From an uncultured Bacteroidales bacterium (lineage in GTDB: Bacteria > Bacteroidota > Bacteroidia > Bacteroidales > UBA3663), in contig CALBPV010000075.1 in assembly GCA_937899265.1 (NCBI GenBank), positions 1 to 10,490 on the forward strand: a stretch of DNA of 10,490 nt, written 5' to 3'. The translations under genes were made by a program, and so were the position numbers. Positions within the stretch are counted from its first letter, which is position 1. Every line of letters starts with the position of its first letter. Under the pieces are notes generated by a model. The model was not told the DNA's origin. It made no database searches and saw nothing but the letters and a program-made list of their open reading frames with translations. This document shows, one piece after another, positions 1-6,272 of the stretch.

Positions 1-82
1 ACACTTGTCAATTCGTTGTTCCAATTTGCGGCAAGCTTTTGACACTTGTCAATTCATCGTTCCAATTTGCGGTAAGCTTTTG
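1..82. repeat. 41-bp tandem direct repeat, two full copies, possibly a decayed third
   Basis: Copy 1 is 1-41 and copy 2 is 42-82. They are contiguous and differ at three positions. A third copy may begin at 83: it shares the first six bases and the cgttg core, but is clearly decayed by about 101. The array may continue beyond the left edge. The junction of units makes the inverted repeat TTGACA-CT-TGTCAA (39-52). A unit of 41 is not a multiple of three, so it is unlikely to code for protein repeats. There are no unique spacers, so it is not a CRISPR array. It lies downstream of the serS terminator, outside the serS transcript. Function is unknown; an operator array or a dispersed intergenic repeat family are both possible. 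Confidence 0.85.
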
Positions 83-126
83 ACACTTATTTACCCGTTG
101 CCGACTTTCGGCGGAGCAATATCCCC

Positions 127-163
127 AAAAATACCCCGCTCTTCCGATGAAGAACGGGGTATT
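127..163 (-). terminator. Intrinsic terminator of serS
   Basis: A 9-bp arm (130-138) pairs with 155-163. After one C/A mismatch, a further 5 bp (140-144 with 149-153) close a four-base loop. On the minus strand the stem is followed directly by a run of five T (131-127, partly in the stem base). It starts 33 bp past the serS stop codon, which is a normal place for a Rho-independent terminator. Confidence 0.85.
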
Positions 164-196
164 CTATTCTGAAAAACCTTTGGGCAGATTCTTTGC

Positions 197-1480
197 TTAG
201 CGGATGTATTCGCAGCCCATGTAGGGAACCAGCACATCGGGCACCTTGACCGAACCGTCGGCCTGCTGATAGTCCTCGAGGATGGCAGCCACGATGCGAG
301 GCAGAGCGAGGGCAGAGCCATTGAGAGTGTGGCAGAGTTCAATCTTCTTGGAATCGGCACGACGAAAACGGCAGTGGAGACGATTGGCCTGATAGGTGTC
401 GAAGTTGGAAACGGAGCTTACCTCGAGCCACCGTTTCTGGGCTTCCGAATAAACTTCGAAATCGTAGCATACCGATGATGTGAAACTCATGTCGCCGCCG
501 CAGAGACGGAGAATACGGTAAGGCAAGCCGAGTTTCTGAACCAAACCTTCCACGTGCTCAAGCATTTCCTTGTGGCTCTCGGCGCTGTGTTCGGGCGTAT
601 CGATGCGCACAATCTCAATCTTGGAGAACTCATGCAGACGGTTCAGACCGCGAACGTCTTTGCCGTAGCTGCCGGCCTCACGACGGAAACACTGAGTGTA
701 GGCCGTATTCTTGACGGGAAGGTCCTTCTCGTTGAGAATAACATCGCGATAGATGTTTGTGACAGGAACCTCGGCGGTGGGAATGAGATAGAGATCATCG
801 ACCTCGCAGTGATACATCTGACCTTCCTTGTCGGGCAGCTGTCCTGTTCCGTAGCCGGAAGCCTGGTTCACCACCGTAGGAGGCATGATTTCCTCATAAC
901 CGGCAGCACGGGCCTGATCGAGGAAGAAATTGATGAGGGCACGCTGAAGACGGGCACCCAAACCGCGATAGACGGGGAAACCGGCGCCGGTAATCTTCAC
1001 GCCCAAATCGAAGTCGATGAGGTTGAGAACTTTGGCTATTTCCCAGTGAGGTTTGGGATTGGCGGGCAACTCGCAGGGCATCTTGTCGTTGAGTTTCACC
1101 ACGAGATTGTCGGCAGCGGAAGTGCCTTCGGGCACCTCGTCATAGGGGATATTGGGAATGGTGCAGAGGAAAGCGTCCATCTCCTTCTGCATCTGGTTCT
1201 TCTTGTCTTCGAGTTCTTTGCACTCGGCCTTGAGGGCTGCAACCTGAGCTTTGGCGGCTTCGGCTTCTTCCTTTTTGCCGGCCTTCATGAGGGCACCGAT
1301 TTCCTTGGCGGCCTGATTGCCCGCAGCAAGTTTCTGGTCGAGAGCGGCTTGTGCAGCACGACGCTCGGCATCCATAGCCATTACTTTGCGAACGGCTTCT
1401 TCTGCACCTTGAAAATGTTTTTTGTTCAGACCTTTAATTACACGGTCGGTCTGTTCCGTAATCAACTTAAGCGTTAACAT
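197..1480 (-). CDS. serS: Seryl-tRNA synthetase (SerRS)
   Basis: Cytoplasmic class II aminoacyl-tRNA synthetase that charges tRNA-Ser with serine (and tRNA-Sec where present), using ATP. The 427-residue length is normal for bacterial SerRS. Residues 1-105 are a Lys/Glu/Ala-rich helical region that fits the N-terminal coiled-coil arm binding the long variable arm of tRNA-Ser. The catalytic core shows the serine-binding TAE triplet (235-237), motif 2 around FRREAGSYGKDVRGLNRLHE (265-284) and motif 3 around NGSALALPR (387-395). The ATG at 1480 gives a standard SerRS N-terminus (MLTLKLI). No clear Shine-Dalgarno sequence precedes it. It follows rplU and rpmA, an order I recall as common in Bacteroidales, but a terminator-like hairpin sits only 14 nt before its start codon, so its expression is probably partly separated from the ribosomal genes. 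It ends at its own terminator. Confidence 0.98.
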   Translation of the reverse strand: MLTLKLITEQTDRVIKGLNKKHFQGAEEAVRKVMAMDAERRAAQAALDQKLAAGNQAAKEIGALMKAGKKEEAEAAKAQVAALKAECKELEDKKNQMQKEMDAFLCTIPNIPYDEVPEGTSAADNLVVKLNDKMPCELPANPKPHWEIAKVLNLIDFDLGVKITGAGFPVYRGLGARLQRALINFFLDQARAAGYEEIMPPTVVNQASGYGTGQLPDKEGQMYHCEVDDLYLIPTAEVPVTNIYRDVILNEKDLPVKNTAYTQCFRREAGSYGKDVRGLNRLHEFSKIEIVRIDTPEHSAESHKEMLEHVEGLVQKLGLPYRILRLCGGDMSFTSSVCYDFEVYSEAQKRWLEVSSVSNFDTYQANRLHCRFRRADSKKIELCHTLNGSALALPRIVAAILEDYQQADGSVKVPDVLVPYMGCEYIR

Positions 1481-1494
1481 TGTCTTGGGATTTT

Positions 1495-1545
1495 AAAAAC
1501 AAGAATCATCGCCCTATTAGCCCAAGGGGCGGGAGGCGATGATTC
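1495..1545 (-). terminator. Terminator or attenuator between rpmA and serS
   Basis: A perfect 11-bp stem (1503-1513 with 1535-1545) encloses a second small hairpin (1520-1523 with 1527-1530). On the minus strand the stem is followed by TTGTTTTT. It begins 21 bp after the rpmA stop codon, so it could end the rplU-rpmA transcript. Only 14 nt separate the T-run from the serS start, and I see no promoter motif there, so serS may depend on read-through; it could therefore be an attenuator. The shape is clear; the regulatory role is inference. Confidence 0.75.
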
Positions 1546-1566
1546 GTATGATGTTAGTCTGAATGT

Positions 1567-1827
1567 TTATTCTGCCAAAGGCTGAATCGAAACGTACGAC
1601 TTGTTGTTGCGCTTCTTGGAGAAGACTACAACGCCGTCGGACAAAGCATACAGCGTGTCGTCCTTGCCGAGACCTACGTTAAGACCAGGATTGTGCTTAG
1701 TACCACGCTGACGAACGAGGATGTTGCCAGCTTTTACGATTTCACCGCCAAACTTCTTGACACCAAGTCGTTTGGAATGAGACTCACGGCCGTTCTTAGA
1801 ACTACCGACACCTTTTTTATGTGCCAT
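1567..1827 (-). CDS. rpmA: 50S ribosomal protein bL27
   Basis: Ribosomal protein of the large subunit whose basic N-terminal tail reaches toward the peptidyl-transferase centre. The 86-residue length is normal for bL27. The N-terminus MAHKKGVGSSKNGRES is the family signature and lacks the cleavable extension found in Firmicutes. The central segment GNILVRQRGTKHNPG and the following GLGKDDTLYAL are also typical. It follows rplU after 22 bp and is surely in the same transcript. Its start codon is preceded by an unusually strong Shine-Dalgarno sequence (1837-1845), while rplU, serS and guaA have none that I can see. A terminator-like hairpin follows its stop codon. Confidence 0.98.
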   Translation of the reverse strand: MAHKKGVGSSKNGRESHSKRLGVKKFGGEIVKAGNILVRQRGTKHNPGLNVGLGKDDTLYALSDGVVVFSKKRNNKSYVSIQPLAE

Positions 1828-1836
1828 GCTAAGTTT

Positions 1837-1845
1837 CTCCTTTCT
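1837..1845 (-). promoter_or_regulatory. Strong Shine-Dalgarno site for rpmA
   Basis: The minus strand reads AGAAAGGAG, ending 9 nt before the rpmA ATG. From memory, this can pair over all nine bases with the CUCCUUUCU end of 16S rRNA in Bacteroidetes. Such sites are uncommon in this phylum, where the anti-Shine-Dalgarno sequence is largely masked on the ribosome, so it stands out from the other leaders here. Confidence 0.75.
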
Positions 1846-1849
1846 TTAA

Positions 1850-2167
1850 TTATGCAACAATTTCTTTAACTAACACCTCGGTGAAGTGCTGACGGGCACC
1901 GGTCTTCTTGTCGAAGCCTTTGCGACGCTTCTTGTGGAAGACGATGATTTTCTTACCGCGAACTTCTACCTGTGCGACTTCGCAAACAACTTTAGCGCCT
2001 TCAACGACGGGAGTGCCTACGCTTACCGCACCATCATTGTTGACGAGGAGAACCTTGTCGAAGGTCACCTTGTCGCCAACCTTAGCGTCCTTCAGATTGA
2101 GGACACATACCTTTTGGCCAGCCTCTACACGAAACTGCTGACCCTGCATCTCTACGATTGCAAACAT
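1850..2167 (-). CDS. rplU: 50S ribosomal protein bL21
   Basis: Large-subunit protein that binds 23S rRNA near bL20. I chose the ATG at 2167, which gives 105 residues and the family N-terminus MFAIVEMQGQQFRVEAGQ. The frame stays open upstream to about 2293, but those codons cover the leader and reach the promoter, and would give a 147-residue protein unlike any bL21. Further family marks are the KVTFDKVLLV segment and the basic KKRRKGFDKKTGARQHFTE near the C-terminus, which contacts rRNA. It is the first gene of rplU-rpmA, with its own promoter (2263-2294) and a structured leader of about 90 nt. The bases just before the ATG are A/T-rich with no Shine-Dalgarno sequence, as is usual in Bacteroidetes. 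Confidence 0.97.
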   Translation of the reverse strand: MFAIVEMQGQQFRVEAGQKVCVLNLKDAKVGDKVTFDKVLLVNNDGAVSVGTPVVEGAKVVCEVAQVEVRGKKIIVFHKKRRKGFDKKTGARQHFTEVLVKEIVA

Positions 2168-2256
2168 TTTAATATAAACAAAAAACTTAAAAAGTTTCTC
2201 CGCAGGGCGGAATGCCACACCCGGCATTCGCTTGATGAAGCCCAAATCGGAATCAG
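2168..2256 (-). promoter_or_regulatory. Structured 5' leader of rplU-rpmA mRNA
   Basis: The region between the inferred transcription start (near 2256) and the rplU ATG can fold. There is a perfect 7-bp stem with a 6-base loop (2210-2216 with 2223-2229), a small 4-bp GC hairpin next to it (2200-2203 with 2207-2210, sharing base 2210), and an AAACTT/AAGTTT stem (2183-2188 with 2192-2197) followed by T-rich sequence up to the ATG. Ribosomal protein leaders are often sites of feedback control, so a regulatory role is plausible, but I do not recognise this as a named leader family. Confidence 0.45.
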
Positions 2257-2262
2257 CGGCTG

Positions 2263-2294
2263 CAAAGATAGCAAATTCCTGCCGAATGGCCAAA
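2263..2294 (-). promoter_or_regulatory. Sigma-ABfr-type promoter for rplU-rpmA
   Basis: On the minus strand a TTTG element (2294-2291) is followed after exactly 20 nt by TATCTTTG (2270-2263), which fits the Bacteroidetes housekeeping consensus of TTTG at -33 and TAnnTTTG at -7. Transcription should begin around 2256, giving a leader of about 90 nt before rplU. Confidence 0.85.
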
Positions 2295-2402
2295 CATTTC
2301 TGCAGAAAAATGCAATTTGAAGCTTATTTTTCCTTTTCATCATGGATTTTGTGGTGTCGGGGTTGCAAATAAGCAGATGTTCCGAAGGATTTTCGGGAGA
2401 GG

Positions 2403-4745
2403 TTACTTTTCTTTGAGGAAGACTTTCTGGAGGGAGATGCCTTCATCGAGAGCTTCAACGGTGAGCGTGTGTTCGGAGAGCGAACTGTCAACGGGAACCG
2501 TCACCTTGCGTATGGCGCGGTTGCTATAGACATTGCGCTTCCATTCCTCGGAACGTCCTTCGGTGTGAAATTCGAGTGTCTGGGTAGCCTGTCCGTCAAT
2601 AGAGACACTGTAGCGAATCTGCTTGCCGTCCTCGGGATGACGCGGGAGCGTGAAAATCTCGAGAGAGACAGCATCACCCGAAGCCGAGAAGGGGATTTCC
2701 AGCCGGGTTCCCCGGGCAACGGTCTCACCCACTACAGAGGTGGACTCATATATCAGGAGTCCTTTCTGTCCCTGCGGCATTGCCTTTGCGGCTGTATCTT
2801 TGGGCACAGGCATGTAGTCGGCCAGACGACGCTGACGGTTGGAAATCATTCCGCGCCACTTGCCGTCGAGCAGGGTGTTGTAGGTCTCGTTACATTCCTG
2901 CACCAGTTTTTCGCCGGCATCGGAAGCTTCCCAATATCCGCGTCCGTGGCGTGCGAGCTGCCAGTTGTGCCACTTTTGGGACTGACCCACGGTCGAGAGG
3001 ACAGGATATTCCACGAGCTCGAAGAAAGCGGCCTTGCGGGCTTCGGGCACACCGGCATAATTCGACTGGAGCCAAGCCAACTCGGCGGCCTGCGCCAAAC
3101 GCTGACGCAACTGTGCCTCATTGAGATCCAAATCATGAGGAAGTTTCCAGGAAGGATCTTTCTCCTCGGTACGCGTGCCGCCCATCCATTCGGGCTTATA
3201 GGGCCAACAGAAGTCGTACCATTTGGTCATCAGTCGCGAAATACCCTGTGCGTCGATACCCAACTGCTGTGTGTACCACGCGTCGGTGTATGTGTCGAGT
3301 GCTTCCCGGCTGCGGAACTGTTCGGGATTCCAGGCAAGGTCCATAAAGAGTTGTGTTTCATACTCCATCGGCTTGACATCTCCCACATTGAGAATCCAGA
3401 TGGTATTGATACCGTGATCGTAGCCGCGCAGCAATTCCGAAAGCATCAGCTCGGGATGCACGGTGGGCAACCAAGTATAGTCGTGGGGACGCCCCCAATA
3501 AGAAATGTGGTAATAGATACCGTTGCCGCCGGTGCGTTTCTGTTCATCGGCTGTGGGCATGTGGGTGATGTAGCCGTAGTTGTCGTCACACCACATTAGC
3601 GTCACATCGTCGGGCACCTCCAATCCTTCGCGATAGCAATCGAGCACCTCCTTGTAGGGCACAAACTGCTGGGGAATCTTGGTGATGTCGGAGTTGACGT
3701 ACTCAGAGAGCATCTGACGCTGATCCTTGAGCACCGAAGTGAGTGCTGTCACCTGTTCGGGAATTGTCTTGGCTCCCTGCATCGGGCCGTCGTGAATGCC
3801 GCGCATGCCGAGGGTGTAGATACAATCGCTGTTGCGGAGAGCTTTGACACGCTGCTTCCAGAAGAGAAGCACAGAGTCGCGATTATCGACATAATTGTAG
3901 CGCGAGCCGTTGGGATTGTCGGCCCATGGTTTCCATTCGCCGTTGGCATTGCGCATCATCGGTTCGCAGTGGGACGTGGAAACCACGATGCCGTAGCGGT
4001 CGGCCATTTTCTGATTTTCCCAGTTGCTGTAGAACGGAAGCGAACAGCCATGCATCGCAGGCCAGAAGACATTGGAACGCAGACGAAGCAGAAGTTCGAA
4101 AATGCGGGCATGCGTATAGGGACCGATTTCGCCCTTCACCGGCTCGGCCTCTCCCCCGTTGGCGGCACGCATGCGCGGTTCATAGTTCTTTGAGGCCCAC
4201 GGCATCATACCCCAATCTTCATCGTTGATGAAAATGCCGCGATAGGGCACGGCAGGCGCATCAGTGCGCACAAATCCATCGGGCAGTGTAAGGCGGTCTT
4301 TGGGCAGAGGAATCACATCGGCCCACCATTCCCAGGGAGAAACGCCAAGCTCGCGAGAAATCTCGAGCATGCCGTAGGCAGTACCCCTTTTGTCGGAACC
4401 CACTACCCAAAGCTGTTTGCCGACGAGTCGCACCAGGAAAGCTTCATGCTTGCCCCGAATGCCAGCAACATCGATGCCGGCTTTTTTGACCGCTTTGTCG
4501 AATGAACGGTTGGAGAGTGTTCCGGCCACAATCTGCGCCTTCGGACTCTTGGTCACAATGCTGACTTTCACGTCCATTACATTGGCAAAATCACGAGTGA
4601 GGAGCTCACCTGCCGTCCGAACAACCTCGGCTTCTCCGCGGTCAATATACAGAGACAGCTTCCCGCTGCGCTCTATTGTCCAGTCGCCGGCAAGAAGTTG
4701 AATCGGAAATGCCAAGAGGATAAGAAAGGTATATAAGGGTTTCAT
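2403..4745 (-). CDS. Secreted GH115 xylan alpha-1,2-glucuronidase
   Basis: Glycoside hydrolase of family GH115, which removes (4-O-methyl-)glucuronic acid side chains from glucuronoxylan and can act on internal units of the polymer. I chose the ATG at 4745 (780 residues) because it starts directly with a signal peptide, MKPLYTFLILLAFPIQLLAG, with likely cleavage after LLA and no lipobox Cys. Codons upstream to 4802 lie in the preceding terminator. An N-terminal domain (about 21-160) is followed by the catalytic core, with GH115-like blocks YRGIFINDEDWG (168-179), LRSNVFWPAMHG (222-233), STSHCEPMMR (256-265), TLGMRGIHDGPM (311-322) and MWCDDNYGYI (384-393). A helical stretch (about 485-640) leads to a C-terminal beta domain (about 660-780) ending in LQKVFLKEK, so the protein looks complete. 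No SusC/SusD or other xylanase genes are nearby. Family call is by recalled motif likeness; substrate specificity is inferred. Confidence 0.92.
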   Translation of the reverse strand: MKPLYTFLILLAFPIQLLAGDWTIERSGKLSLYIDRGEAEVVRTAGELLTRDFANVMDVKVSIVTKSPKAQIVAGTLSNRSFDKAVKKAGIDVAGIRGKHEAFLVRLVGKQLWVVGSDKRGTAYGMLEISRELGVSPWEWWADVIPLPKDRLTLPDGFVRTDAPAVPYRGIFINDEDWGMMPWASKNYEPRMRAANGGEAEPVKGEIGPYTHARIFELLLRLRSNVFWPAMHGCSLPFYSNWENQKMADRYGIVVSTSHCEPMMRNANGEWKPWADNPNGSRYNYVDNRDSVLLFWKQRVKALRNSDCIYTLGMRGIHDGPMQGAKTIPEQVTALTSVLKDQRQMLSEYVNSDITKIPQQFVPYKEVLDCYREGLEVPDDVTLMWCDDNYGYITHMPTADEQKRTGGNGIYYHISYWGRPHDYTWLPTVHPELMLSELLRGYDHGINTIWILNVGDVKPMEYETQLFMDLAWNPEQFRSREALDTYTDAWYTQQLGIDAQGISRLMTKWYDFCWPYKPEWMGGTRTEEKDPSWKLPHDLDLNEAQLRQRLAQAAELAWLQSNYAGVPEARKAAFFELVEYPVLSTVGQSQKWHNWQLARHGRGYWEASDAGEKLVQECNETYNTLLDGKWRGMISNRQRRLADYMPVPKDTAAKAMPQGQKGLLIYESTSVVGETVARGTRLEIPFSASGDAVSLEIFTLPRHPEDGKQIRYSVSIDGQATQTLEFHTEGRSEEWKRNVYSNRAIRKVTVPVDSSLSEHTLTVEALDEGISLQKVFLKEK

Positions 4746-4781
4746 AAGGGTGCTGTGTTTTAGAACTTCCTTTTCGGGGAT

Positions 4782-4833
4782 AAAAGAGAAAAAAGGACGC
4801 ACTCCTTTTTAAATATATAGGGAATGCGTCCTT
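4782..4833 (-). terminator. Intrinsic terminator after the secreted TPR gene
   Basis: A perfect 9-bp stem (4793-4801 with 4825-4833) is extended inward by about four more pairs including one G-U, with an A/T-rich loop. On the minus strand it is followed by T-rich sequence (TTTTTTCTCTTTT, partly in the stem base). It begins 15 bp past the stop codon of the TPR gene and ends about 37 nt before the GH115 start codon, separating the two units. Confidence 0.9.
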
Positions 4834-4848
4834 ATAAGGGAGGAAAAA

Positions 4849-6240
4849 TTATTCCGGAATGGTCACCGTGACACCCATCCAACCGCCTACGGTCTTCTTG
4901 CTGCCGGGCTGCATGCCCTTCATGAAGAGCTGCGACTTCTCGGGATAAGCCTTCTTGTAAGCCGAAATCATCGAGTTGACTTCAGCTGCACGAGAAGGAT
5001 CGGCTGCTTTGGCCTTATAAAGTTCTTCAACAGCGGCCATGTAGCAGAGCGAACGTACCACATTGTCGTCGTTGGGGAATACCATGGGACCGGACTGACG
5101 GTACATATCTGCAATGAATATGTAAGGATCTGCCTGCTGGGGGTTGAAATTCAACGACTGACGGCAAAGGTCACGAGCCTTCGAGAAGTTCTTCTTATAC
5201 TTATAGTAAATATTGGCCTCGAGAAGGTAGATATCGGCCTTGTCTTCGGGCTGAATGGCGAAACCAAGAGACTCTTCGAGATAGAAGATGGCTTTGTCCC
5301 AGTCGCTGTTCTTCATGGCAAGCTGAGCCATACCCTTGGCCGATTCCATATCGGGAGACAACTGATAGCGGTATTCAGCACACTTGAAATAGAGAGCCTC
5401 CTCTTTGCACTTCGAACGGGCCAACAGGGCGGTAACGTTCGAGAGGAAAGCCTGATCATCCTTCTTCTCCTCCACCTGGGGAGTGAAGATTTCAACGAGA
5501 GTGTTGCAATCGGCAGCACCGGAATTGCCGAACTGACCTACCATTCCGACCTTCATTTTCTTGATGTAGGAGATGAACTGTTCGGAAGTGGAGATTTCCT
5601 TGGGCGACTTGGGATTGAGCGAATCGCGCTGAGCAGCCTCGAGGCGGAGCTGCCAAGAGTCGAGCGAGCCGTTCATATACTCCGAACCCTTCATGTAGTT
5701 GGCGATGTACTGAGCCTTGAAAGAAGGATCTTTCTGATACTTCTTGAAGCTGAGGTTCACCCATTGAACAAGCACTTTGGCATCGGCCTGAGCGCCGAGT
5801 TTGGCAACGCTCTCGTCGAGCCACTTGAAAGCCTGCTCGGTGTCGGCCTTGTTGCCGTTGTAGATGAGGTAAGCCAAAGCCTTGTCGCCCAAAATGTCGG
5901 CAGCAGGAGTCTTCGGGTCATCGCCGAAGTACTTGATACGGTCGTCATAGAGCTTCATCAGAGCATCCACATACTGTTGACGAGTAGCATCTTCCTTCGA
6001 CTGCTTAATCTTCCACTCGAGAATACGCTCGCCGTAGATATAAAGGTTCTTGTTGAAGTTAGGACACTGAGCGTAGAGCTGAGCCCAAAATTCATAGGCA
6101 TCGGCATAGTTCTTTTGCTTAGCATACTCGGTGTAGAGACTGTTGTTGGTCACACAATCTTCAGGAAATTCCTGAGCGTAACCTGTCGTTGCGCCCATTG
6201 CCAGCAAAATGCCAGCCAGCAATTTCAGAGAATTTTTCAT
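4849..6240 (-). CDS. Secreted tetratricopeptide-repeat (TPR) protein
   Basis: A 463-residue exported protein made largely of helical repeats. A signal peptide MKNSLKLLAGILLAMGATTGYA with an A-x-A-like site (cleavage before QEF, about residue 23) predicts a periplasmic or envelope location. TPR-like helix pairs are visible at 36-60, 301-328 and 336-384, the best being the LLEANIYYKYKKNFSKARDL stretch. The C-terminus ends in a short GGWMGVTVTIPE segment after the last helix. It follows the barrel gene with a 32-bp gap and no promoter or terminator between them, so the two are probably one transcript and may work together. TPR proteins usually act as protein-protein scaffolds; the partner is unknown. 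As I recall, related pairs occur in other Bacteroidales next to coaX and lptC, neither of which is here. Confidence 0.85.
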   Translation of the reverse strand: MKNSLKLLAGILLAMGATTGYAQEFPEDCVTNNSLYTEYAKQKNYADAYEFWAQLYAQCPNFNKNLYIYGERILEWKIKQSKEDATRQQYVDALMKLYDDRIKYFGDDPKTPAADILGDKALAYLIYNGNKADTEQAFKWLDESVAKLGAQADAKVLVQWVNLSFKKYQKDPSFKAQYIANYMKGSEYMNGSLDSWQLRLEAAQRDSLNPKSPKEISTSEQFISYIKKMKVGMVGQFGNSGAADCNTLVEIFTPQVEEKKDDQAFLSNVTALLARSKCKEEALYFKCAEYRYQLSPDMESAKGMAQLAMKNSDWDKAIFYLEESLGFAIQPEDKADIYLLEANIYYKYKKNFSKARDLCRQSLNFNPQQADPYIFIADMYRQSGPMVFPNDDNVVRSLCYMAAVEELYKAKAADPSRAAEVNSMISAYKKAYPEKSQLFMKGMQPGSKKTVGGWMGVTVTIPE

Positions 6241-6272
6241 CGTTAGTAATTATAAAATGATTTGTAAATAAA

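Noticed and set aside
1..82. CRISPR array at the left edge
   Set aside because: The units are contiguous and there are no unique spacers between repeated segments; no cas genes are present.
91..360. Small minus-strand open frame over the serS 3' end and its terminator
   Set aside because: It overlaps the certain serS gene in another frame and spans the terminator hairpin; no family features.
554..1477. Long open frame (307 codons) on the plus strand opposite serS
   Set aside because: It mirrors a certain serS gene, has no family features and arises from codon bias of the true gene.
2168..2293. N-terminal extension of rplU to a 147-residue protein
   Set aside because: The extension runs through the leader hairpins and the promoter -7 element; bL21 normally starts at MFAIVEMQGQQF.
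2382..2396. Possible terminator after the GH115 gene (5-bp stem CCGAA/TTCGG)
   Set aside because: The stem is short and no T-run follows on the minus strand, so it is too weak to call.
2469..3599. Long open frame (376 codons) on the plus strand opposite the GH115 gene
   Set aside because: Antisense shadow; the minus-strand reading has clear GH115 motifs and a signal peptide, while this one has no recognisable domain.
4746..4802. N-terminal extension of the GH115 protein by 19 residues
   Set aside because: It would begin inside the preceding terminator stem and place charged residues before a good signal peptide.
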